Source: CALMEC01 sp963706315
GTDB lineage: Bacteria > Actinomycetota > Thermoleophilia > Miltoncostaeales > Miltoncostaeaceae
DNA length: 12,209 nucleotides
Direction of reading: 5' to 3'
Assembly (NCBI GenBank): GCA_963706315.1
Contig: CAVPMA010000026.1
Coordinates: forward strand, 1 to 12,209
This document shows positions 6,969 through 12,018 of the stretch, in pieces. Positions within the stretch are counted from its first letter, which is position 1, and every line of letters starts with the position of its first letter. Position numbers and translations under genes: made by a program. The notes under the pieces were generated by a model that saw only the letters and a program-made list of their open reading frames with translations, was not told where the DNA came from and searched no databases.

Positions 6969-8211
6969 AGCCGGCGGATCGCGAGGCCGGATTGACCGCG
7001 AGCGCCTCCTGCCGGGCACGGAGCGACCGGCGCTCGACGTCGTTGCCGGCAAGCTCGATCGCCCGACCGTAGGCGTGCCACGCCTCGTCGTCGCGACCGA
7101 GCCGCCCGAGGAGGTCGGCCCGTGCGGCGTGCAGAAGGTGGTAGCCGTCGAGATCGAGCTCCTCCACGACCGCCAGTGCGACGGCCGGCCCCTCGAGTTC
7201 CGCGAGGGCGATGGCCCGGTTGAGCGCGACGACGGGCGTGGGGTGGAGGGCGACGAGCTGGTCGTAGAGCGCGACGATCTGCGCCCAGTCGGTGTCGGCG
7301 GCCGTCGGCGCCTCGGTGTGAACGGCCTGGATGGCCGCCTGGATCTGGTAGGGACCGGGCTGCCCCCGGCGCAGGCAGGCGCGAACGATGGTGTGCCCCT
7401 CGGCGATGAGATCCCGGTCCCAAGCGCGTCGATCCTGGTCGGCGAGGCGGATGAGATCGCCGGCTGCGGTTGCCCGCGCCCGCCGGCGCGCCTGGGCGAG
7501 CAGCATCAAGCCGAGGAGCCCCTCGGCCTCCGGCTCGTCGGGCATGAGCGACACGAGCAGCCGCGCGAGCCGGATCGCCTCGCCGCCGAGGTCGTCGCGG
7601 GTGAGCTGCCCGCCCGCCGACGCGACGTAACCCTCGTTGAACACGAGGTAGATCACCGCCAGGACCGGCCGGAGCCGATCCGGCAGTTCAGCGTCGTCGG
7701 GGACGCGGTAAGGGATGTTGGCGGCGCGGATCTTGTTCTTCGCCCGGACGAGCCGCTGCGCCATCGTCGGCTCGGGCACCAGGAACGCCCGTGCGATCTC
7801 GTCGGTCTGGAGGCCCCCGACGAGGCGGAGCGTCAGGGCCACCTGGGCGCTGGTCGCGAGCGCCGGATGGCAGCACGTGAAGATCAGCCGAAGCTGGTCG
7901 TCGACGAGGGTCTGCGGGTCCAGCGGATCGTCTTCCACGTTCGTGTGCACGAGGGCGGCCTGGACGTGCCGGTCGTCGCGCGATGATTCGCGACGGAGCC
8001 AATCGATCGCGCGGTTCCGGGCGGTCGTGATGATCCAACCGGCAGGGCTTGGTGGGATCCCGGTCTCCGGCCAGCGTCGCAGGGCGATCTCGAAGGCGTC
8101 CTGGACGGCGTCTTCGGCGACGTCGATGTCGCCGAAGACGCGTACCAGGCTCGCGATCGCCCGGCCGTGTTCCTCACGGAAGACCCGGCCGACGTCGACG
8201 TCCGAGGTCAC
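6958..8211 (-). CDS. ECF42-type RNA polymerase sigma factor with C-terminal TPR-like extension (module 1)
   Basis: A 417-aa sigma factor. Sigma-2 occupies about residues 8-75 (FREEHGRAIASLVRVFGDIDVAEDAVQDAF, in adjoining blocks, then GWIITTARNRAIDWLRRE) and sigma-4 about 105-165 (DDQLRLIFTCCHPAL, LRLVGGLQTDEIARAFL, EPTMAQRLVRAKNKIR). The rest is the long extension typical of ECF42 (DUF6596 plus TPR-like helices): VIYLVFNEGY, LADQDRRAWDRDLI, GPYQIQAAIQAVH and LDGYHLLHAARADLLGRLGR. The family has no anti-sigma factor; the extension is thought to control activity, and partners are DGPF proteins, as here. Start GTG 8211 lies 5 bases after the partner's stop with GGAGGG (8226-8221) nine bases ahead; the longer open frame upstream is a shadow of the partner gene. 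The inducing signal is unknown. Confidence 0.93.
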   Translation of the reverse strand: MTSDVDVGRVFREEHGRAIASLVRVFGDIDVAEDAVQDAFEIALRRWPETGIPPSPAGWIITTARNRAIDWLRRESSRDDRHVQAALVHTNVEDDPLDPQTLVDDQLRLIFTCCHPALATSAQVALTLRLVGGLQTDEIARAFLVPEPTMAQRLVRAKNKIRAANIPYRVPDDAELPDRLRPVLAVIYLVFNEGYVASAGGQLTRDDLGGEAIRLARLLVSLMPDEPEAEGLLGLMLLAQARRRARATAAGDLIRLADQDRRAWDRDLIAEGHTIVRACLRRGQPGPYQIQAAIQAVHTEAPTAADTDWAQIVALYDQLVALHPTPVVALNRAIALAELEGPAVALAVVEELDLDGYHLLHAARADLLGRLGRDDEAWHAYGRAIELAGNDVERRSLRARQEALAVNPASRSAGSGP

Positions 8212-8216
8212 GTCGC

Positions 8217-8573
8217 TCAGCCCTCCGGCATGTCCTGGAAGGGGCGCACCTCGACCGGGCCCTCGCAGGCGACCGTGGCCTTCCTGGCCCAGGCGAGCGC
8301 GACGTCGAGGTCGGCGGCCTCGATGACCCAAAAGCCGCCGAGCTGCTCCTTCGCCTCGGCGAACGGCCCGTCGGTCACGAGGATGTCGCCGTTCTGCTCG
8401 CGCACGACCGTGGCCGTGGAGGCGGGGTGCAGACCGCCCGCGAACACCCAGGCGCCGGCCGCCCTGATCTCGTCGTTGAGCTCGTCGACCTGGCGGTAGA
8501 GGCGCTGCATCTGCTCCGCGGACGGCTCGGGGGCGCCCTCGACCATGTGGACCGACAGTAGGTACTGGCTCAT
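8217..8573 (-). CDS. YCII/DGPF-domain protein, partner of ECF42 sigma (module 1)
   Basis: A 118-aa cytoplasmic protein of the YCII-related (DGPF) family, a ferredoxin-like alpha/beta fold. Seen: the N-terminal strand YLLSVHM, the helix around residues 18-38, the name-giving VTDGPFAEAKEQLGGFWVIEA (66-86, DGPF at 68-71) and the closing strand PVEVRPF (106-112). GAGGAG (8589-8584 region) sits seven bases before ATG 8573. DGPF genes are the usual ECF42 neighbours and are proposed targets of the sigma factor; their biochemical role is not settled. First gene of a two-gene operon with the sigma factor 5 bp downstream. Confidence 0.93.
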   Translation of the reverse strand: MSQYLLSVHMVEGAPEPSAEQMQRLYRQVDELNDEIRAAGAWVFAGGLHPASTATVVREQNGDILVTDGPFAEAKEQLGGFWVIEAADLDVALAWARKATVACEGPVEVRPFQDMPEG

Positions 8574-8628
8574 CTCGTTGCTCCTCGCGCTGCGGGCCGA
8601 CCCGGTGCCGGCCCTGTCTCACCCTCTA

Positions 8629-8655
8629 CACGAACGCCGCTCGTCGAAATCGACA
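8629..8655 (-). promoter_or_regulatory. Predicted ECF42 promoter of module 1
   Basis: Minus strand: TGTCGA (8655-8650), 17 bases, CGTG (8632-8629). As I recall the ECF42 literature, the target promoter is TGTCGA at -35 with CG(A/T)C at -10; the last base differs here. A start near 8622 would give a leader of about 50 nt before the DGPF gene. The same layout precedes module 2, which strengthens the call. Confidence 0.55.
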
Positions 8656-8721
8656 CTCCGGCGAATCTACCGCCGGGATGCGTTCCGATCGGTCGTCGGG
8701 TTCGTCTGAATGGGAGATTGA

Positions 8722-8736
8722 TGCTACGATGTAGCA
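8722..8736 (+). promoter_or_regulatory. Toxin-antitoxin operator overlapping a leaderless promoter
   Basis: Perfect inverted repeat TGCTAC-GAT-GTAGCA ending two bases before the antitoxin ATG (8738). TGCTAC/GTAGCA half-sites are typical of operators bound by Phd/YefM-type antitoxins. Within it, TACGAT (8725-8730) is a TANNNT -10 box exactly seven bases before the ATG, so the mRNA would start at the A of ATG. A GGGAG at 8712-8716 is too far away (21 bases) to serve as Shine-Dalgarno. Confidence 0.7.
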
Positions 8737-8737
8737 C

Positions 8738-9010
8738 ATGGGATCGGTCGGAGTCAGAGAACTGCGTCAGCACGCAAGCGCTCTGCTGCGCAGGGTCAGC
8801 GCCGGGGAGTCCATCATCGTGACCGATCGGGGACGGCCCGTCGCCCGGCTCTCGCCACTTGTCGGTTCGGACGCCGCTGATCTGCGCGGAGCGGGTCTCG
8901 TGCGAGAGCCGTTGCGAAGGATGCGCGACGCGCCGGCGCCCGTCGCGGTGGGCGGCGGACATCTCACGGCGAGCGAAGCGCTCGCGATCGCCCGTGACGC
9001 CGAGCGCTGA
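8738..9010 (+). CDS. Phd/YefM-family antitoxin
   Basis: A 90-aa type II antitoxin. Residues 1-42 form the DNA-binding Phd/YefM fold: VGVRELRQHASALLRRVSAG followed by ESIIVTDRGRPVARLSPL. The hydrophilic second half, with the helix TASEALAIARDAER at 78-90, would wrap and neutralise the toxin. ATG 8738 abuts a palindromic operator, so autorepression is expected. The PIN toxin follows in the same reading frame after a single TGA. Length and layout are normal for antitoxins paired with PIN toxins. It is divergent from the ECF42 module 1 operon, with 164 bp between their start codons. Confidence 0.93.
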   Translation: MGSVGVRELRQHASALLRRVSAGESIIVTDRGRPVARLSPLVGSDAADLRGAGLVREPLRRMRDAPAPVAVGGGHLTASEALAIARDAER

Positions 9011-9013
9011 CCC

Positions 9014-9412
9014 CTGCCGTGGTATCTCGATACCACGGCATTCCTCAAGCTCGCCGTGGCGGAGGCGCGCAGCGACGAGATGCGCGCATGGTCGGTGGAG
9101 GAGGAGGCGCGCAGTGGGGCGCTGTGGTCCTCGGACCTGCTTCGTGTGGAAGCGGTTCGAGCAGCGCGCCGAGTTTCACAGGGTGCGCTCGAAGCGGTCC
9201 GTGACCGGCTCGAGCGGGTCGCGATCATCGCCGTGACGACCGATACGTACCAGCGGGCCAGCGAGCTCGACCCGAGCGTGCTCCGGTCGCTCGACGCCCT
9301 TCATCTCGCGGCGGCGCTTGGCCTCGGCGACGATCTCGAGGGGATCGTCACCTACGATGGGCGGATGGGGGAGGCGGCGCGGGCGCTGGGACTCCGGGTG
9401 ATCGCGCCGTAG
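9014..9412 (+). CDS. vapC: PIN-domain toxin (VapC-type ribonuclease)
   Basis: About 132 aa, a PIN-domain endoribonuclease that would cut RNA when freed from the antitoxin. All four metal-binding acids are present (numbered from CTG 9014): D6 in WYLDTTAFLKL, E46 in LRVEAVRAA, D94 in SLDALHLAAAL and D115 in VTYDGRMGEAARALGL. The start is odd. No ATG/GTG/TTG lies between the antitoxin TGA (9008-9010) and the first Asp; the next standard start, GTG 9056, would remove D6 and the first strand. The frame is shared with the antitoxin and reads TGA, CCC, CTG, CCG, TGG. I therefore place the start at CTG 9014, without a good Shine-Dalgarno. A perfect 26-bp palindrome covers this start. Function is secure, the start is a guess. 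Confidence 0.88.
   Translation: MPWYLDTTAFLKLAVAEARSDEMRAWSVEEEARSGALWSSDLLRVEAVRAARRVSQGALEAVRDRLERVAIIAVTTDTYQRASELDPSVLRSLDALHLAAALGLGDDLEGIVTYDGRMGEAARALGLRVIAP
9015..9040 (+). repeat. 26-bp perfect palindrome at the toxin start
   Basis: Arms TGCCGTGGTATC (9015-9026) and GATACCACGGCA (9029-9040) are exact reverse complements with TC between. As RNA it folds into 11 bp closed by a CUCG loop, beginning four bases after the antitoxin stop codon and covering toxin codons 2 to 9, including the catalytic Asp. The codons TAT, GAT and GCA inside the arms end in A/T, against the strong local GC bias, suggesting the pairing is selected over codon choice. Likely a translation brake on the toxin, or a second operator. 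Confidence 0.8.
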
Positions 9413-9500
9413 GACGCAGAACACGACATCTGCCGATGCGTGTCTCCGTTGCCCGAAGGGCGGCATCATGTCCGCACCGCATCCGACGGAGGTCACGCAC

Positions 9501-9992
9501 ATGAAGCGCCTCGGCATCATCACGGTCGCCATGCTTGCCGGCGCGGCCATTACCGCGCCGGCGATCGGCGCAAACAACCGAATCGTGCTCGGTCGGTCGA
9601 TCGGGGCGCTCGCGATCGGCGACGAGCGGGCAACCATCGAGCTCCGCCACGGCCCAGGGGTGGTGCTCTCCAGCGTGCCGAACCCGGACTTCCCGCCCAA
9701 CCCGAACTGGGTCATCCAGGTCGTCCGGTTCCCGCGGGTCGCGGTGAACGCGCGCTTTCCCACCGCCGAGGCCAGCATCAGCTCCGACCGTCTTACCACG
9801 CGTGCGGTTCGCTACCGGACGAGCAAGGGAATCGGGGTCGGCTCGACCAGGGCGTCACTCGTCGCGAAGCATCCGGCCGCGGTCTGCAGCGCGCTGATCT
9901 GCCGGATCGGCGTGAAGGCGGCGGGCCGGACCATCACGCGATTCCACATCCGAGCCGGCGCCGTCTGGAAGGTCGAGGTCGTGCTCCTGTAG
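9501..9992 (+). CDS. Small secreted protein of unknown function
   Basis: 163 aa. Residues 1-21 form a Sec signal peptide (KR, then GIITVAMLAGAAITAPA) with an A-P-A cleavage site after 21, or after 24. The mature part shows two similar-looking blocks: RIVLGRSIGALAIGDERATIEL (27-48) and YRTSKGIGVGSTRASLVAKHP (105-125). The G-(I/V)-x-G-(S/D)-x-R-A-x pattern recalls BamE/SmpA-like small exported domains common in actinobacteria; this resemblance is by eye only. A Cys pair (129, 134: VCSALIC) could form a disulfide. ATG 9501 was chosen over ATG 9468 because GGAGG (9488-9492) lies eight bases before it and the signal peptide starts there. It lies downstream of the toxin with no clear functional link. 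Confidence 0.75.
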   Translation: MKRLGIITVAMLAGAAITAPAIGANNRIVLGRSIGALAIGDERATIELRHGPGVVLSSVPNPDFPPNPNWVIQVVRFPRVAVNARFPTAEASISSDRLTTRAVRYRTSKGIGVGSTRASLVAKHPAAVCSALICRIGVKAAGRTITRFHIRAGAVWKVEVVLL

Positions 9993-10007
9993 GCAGATGG
10001 GCGGACC

Positions 10008-10034
10008 TGTCGAAATCGGCGATGGTGCGGCGTC
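10008..10034 (+). promoter_or_regulatory. Predicted ECF42 promoter of module 2
   Basis: TGTCGA (10008-10013), 17 bases, CGTC (10031-10034): an exact match to the ECF42 promoter as I recall it (TGTCGA, then CG(A/T)C). A start near 10041 would give a leader of about 43 nt. Same spacing and nearly the same position as the module 1 promoter. Confidence 0.65.
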
Positions 10035-10083
10035 GGAATGAGTGAGGCCGCAGACAGCGGCGAGCAACCCCGAGGGAGACCCG

Positions 10084-10425
10084 ATGCCCAGATACATGCT
10101 CCTGATGTACCACCCCGTGGACGGGGGACCCGCGCCAGAGGAGATTGCGGAGCAACACGAACGCTGGATGGCGTACATGAACGCGCTCAAGGACGCGGGG
10201 CTCTTCGTCGCCAACCACGGCTTGCAAGGCGTCGAGGCCGCCACGACTGTACGTGTGCGCGCCGACGAGACGCAGATCACCGACGGGCCGTTCGCCGAGA
10301 CGAAGGAGTACCTCGCCGGTTTCTTCCTGATCGACGCCGCCGACCTCGAGGTCGCGCTCGAGTGGGCAGCGCGGATCCCGAGCGCGACGTACGGATCGGT
10401 CGAGGTGCGCCCGATCTGGGGATGA
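10084..10425 (+). CDS. YCII/DGPF-domain protein, partner of ECF42 sigma (module 2)
   Basis: A 113-aa paralog of the module 1 partner. Seen: the N-terminal strand RYMLLMYH, the helix HERWMAYMNALKDAG (25-39), ITDGPFAETKEYLAGFFLIDA (65-85, DGPF at 67-70) and the end strand GSVEVRPIWG. The HxxW/H-rich start and FVANHGLQGVEAATTVR are typical of the family. GAGGGAG (10072-10078) sits five bases before ATG 10084; the longer frame from 10042 is rejected because the family begins at the strand RYMLL. Its TGA overlaps an ATG (ATGA, 10422-10425), but the frame that opens there looks non-coding until about 10500. Role in the cell unknown; expected target of the downstream sigma factor. Confidence 0.93.
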   Translation: MPRYMLLMYHPVDGGPAPEEIAEQHERWMAYMNALKDAGLFVANHGLQGVEAATTVRVRADETQITDGPFAETKEYLAGFFLIDAADLEVALEWAARIPSATYGSVEVRPIWG

Positions 10426-10449
10426 GCCGCGCGGCAATCACGAGACATC

Positions 10450-10495
10450 AAAGGAGGCCAAGATCCTCTGCGTCAACGCCTACACCAAGGAATAA
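10450..10495 (+). other. Perfect Shine-Dalgarno without a standard start codon
   Basis: AAAGGAGG (10450-10457) is the best ribosome-binding site in the window, yet the codon five bases downstream is ATC (10463-10465). The frame reads ILCVNAYTKE and stops at TAA 10493-10495, with GC-rich third positions. Either a remnant of a small gene, a non-standard start, a leader peptide, or a base error in the assembly. Confidence 0.35.
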
Positions 10496-10499
10496 CGAC

Positions 10500-10685
10500 G
10501 TGCGGGTGCTCTGCAACTCGATGATCGAGGGCGGCGGCATCATGCGTGCCGAGAAGTCGATCGAGCTGGATCCCGTGAAGTCGGTCCTGCGGTATGAGAG
10601 TCGCCTCCGTGAGGCCGACTTCGCCCGCATCGTCGACGCGTTCCTCGCCGACGTCGAGAAGAAGTTCCTCCCCGCCGGGAGATGA
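10500..10685 (+). CDS. Small ORF of unknown function between DGPF and sigma genes
   Basis: 61 codons from GTG 10500 (AAGGA at 10487-10491, eight bases ahead) to TGA 10683-10685. Third positions are strongly GC from about 10542 on, while the sigma frame over the same bases looks like a shadow, so this frame is probably the coded one. The product has a Gly run (IEGGGIM, about 9-15) and a charged amphipathic helix (RYESRLREADFARIVDAFLADVEKKF). Internal starts at ATG 10521 or 10542 are possible. The frame is open back to an ATG at 10422 that overlaps the DGPF stop, but codon use there is poor. I do not recognise the family; it may be a remnant of a longer gene. Confidence 0.45.
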   Translation: MRVLCNSMIEGGGIMRAEKSIELDPVKSVLRYESRLREADFARIVDAFLADVEKKFLPAGR

Positions 10686-10708
10686 CCTGAGCGCCCGCAG
10701 CTCAGGTC
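10684..10708 (+). promoter_or_regulatory. 9-bp perfect hairpin at the sigma gene start
   Basis: Arms GACCTGAGC (10684-10692) and GCTCAGGTC (10700-10708) around a 7-base loop. It overlaps the small ORF's stop codon and covers the candidate CTG start of the sigma gene (10687-10689), directly after GGGAG (10677-10681). It could limit sigma translation or slow transcription; there is no T-run after it. Confidence 0.6.
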
Positions 10709-11955
10709 CCCCCGTCGCTCCGGACCCGGCCGCCGCCGCGGAGCGTGCCTTCCGGGCGGAGCGCTCGGCGCTGCTTGCGACGCTGATCCGCCAGGTCGGG
10801 GACTTCCAGTTGGCGGAAGACGCCGTCCAGGATGCGTTCGCGGCAGCCGTGGCCACCTGGCCGCGTGACGGGGTGCCCGCCAACCCGGGCGCGTGGATAA
10901 CGGTCACGGCCCGCCGCCGCGCGATCGACCGGCTTCGCCGCGAACGGGCGACCGCGGATCGAACCGCCCGACTCGCCGAGCTCGCGCGCATCGACGCCCA
11001 GGAGCACCGCGCGGAGTCCGACGACGGCGCCGTTGCCGACGATCGGCTGCGGCTGATCTTCACCTGCTGCCATCCGGCACTTGCGATGCCGGCCCGCGTG
11101 GCGCTTACCCTGAGGACCCTCGGCGGGCTCACAACCGGCGAGATCGCCCGCGCATACCTCGTATCCGAGCCGACCATGGCGCAGCGGCTCGTGCGGGCCA
11201 AGCGGAGGATCGCCGACGCCCACATCCCCTACCGAGTGCCGTCTGACGACGTGTTGCCGGATCGGCTGGCGGGGGTGCTGTCCGTCGTCTACCTGATCTT
11301 CAACGAGGGATACGCGGCGAGCGGGGGAGACCGCCTCGTGCGCGGCGAGCTGTGTACTGAGGCCATCCGCCTGGGGCGGCTGCTCGCGGGCCTGATGCCC
11401 GACGAGGCGGAGGTCCACGGCCTGCTGGCGCTGATGCTGCTGCACGATGCCCGTCGTGGCGCGCGCGTCGACGGTCTCGGGGGCTACGTGCCGCTGGACC
11501 GGCAGGACCGGTCGGCGTGGGATGCCGGCAGGGTGCGTGAGGGGCTCCGCGCGCTCGAGGCGGCCGGCAGGCGAGGACGAACGGGCCCGTACCAGGTGCA
11601 GGCCGCCATCGCCGCGCTGCACGTGCAGGCGCCGACGCCGCAGGACACCGACTGGATGCAGATCGCCGCGCTCTACGAGGCCCTCGCCCGGATCGCCCCG
11701 TCCCCGGTCGTCGAGGTCAACCGCGCCGTAGCCGTGGGATTCGCTTCGGGACCGCGCGCCGGGCTCGAGCTCCTCCAACCCCTGGTCGGGAGCGCGGCGC
11801 TTGACGGCTACCAGCCGTTCCACGCGGCGCGCGCGGAGCTGCTGCGGCTGTCGGGCGACCGATCCGGCGCTGCGGACGCGTACCGCCGCGCCATCGAGCT
11901 CAGCGCCAACGCCGTCGAGCGCGTGGAGCTCGAGCGGCGGCTGCACGACCTGTGA
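10687..11955 (+). CDS. ECF42-type RNA polymerase sigma factor with C-terminal extension (module 2)
   Basis: A 422-aa paralog of the module 1 sigma factor. Sigma-2: FRAERSALLATLIRQVGDF, LAEDAVQDAFAAAV and AWITVTARRRAIDRLRRE. Sigma-4: DDRLRLIFTCCHPALAMPA, LGGLTTGEIARAYL and EPTMAQRLVRAKRRIADAHIPYRVP. Extension: VVYLIFNEGYAAS, LDRQDRSAWDAG, GPYQVQAAIAALH and LDGYQPFHAARAELLRLSG. Family members begin only 10-20 residues before the sigma-2 helix, and no ATG/GTG/TTG exists there. CTG 10687 has GGGAG five bases ahead and starts one base after the small ORF's stop, so I chose it. Standard starts ATG 10594 and GTG 10609 lie inside the small ORF and would add a low-complexity Ser/Pro/Arg tail. The function is secure, the start is uncertain. 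Confidence 0.9.
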   Translation: MSARSSGPPVAPDPAAAAERAFRAERSALLATLIRQVGDFQLAEDAVQDAFAAAVATWPRDGVPANPGAWITVTARRRAIDRLRRERATADRTARLAELARIDAQEHRAESDDGAVADDRLRLIFTCCHPALAMPARVALTLRTLGGLTTGEIARAYLVSEPTMAQRLVRAKRRIADAHIPYRVPSDDVLPDRLAGVLSVVYLIFNEGYAASGGDRLVRGELCTEAIRLGRLLAGLMPDEAEVHGLLALMLLHDARRGARVDGLGGYVPLDRQDRSAWDAGRVREGLRALEAAGRRGRTGPYQVQAAIAALHVQAPTPQDTDWMQIAALYEALARIAPSPVVEVNRAVAVGFASGPRAGLELLQPLVGSAALDGYQPFHAARAELLRLSGDRSGAADAYRRAIELSANAVERVELERRLHDL

Positions 11956-11983
11956 TCGGCCCGGCAGCCTCTCGGTCGGGGTG

Positions 11984-12018
11984 CCGCGACATGGCCACCA
12001 CGCTTTGCCTTGTCGCGG
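11984..12018 (+). terminator. Hairpin downstream of the module 2 sigma gene
   Basis: CCGCGACA-T-GGC (11984-11995) pairs with GCC-T-TGTCGCGG (12007-12018): 11 bp with one T-T mismatch and an 11-base loop, 28 bp after the stop codon. No T-run follows, so it is a terminator candidate or a protein-binding palindrome. The rest of the 254-bp end region (11956-12209) shows a short CGCC-TTC-GGCG hairpin (12098-12108) and no convincing gene. Confidence 0.4.

Noticed and set aside
5969..7423. Long minus-strand open frame of 484 codons
   Set aside because: Arg/Gly/Pro-rich shadow of the PAP2 and sigma genes; it crosses a clear intergenic region and has no family motif.
9008..9040. UGA plus downstream hairpin as a selenocysteine (SECIS) signal
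   Set aside because: Antitoxins and PIN toxins are not selenoproteins, the 4-base loop is unlike bacterial SECIS loops, and no selenocysteine machinery is visible.
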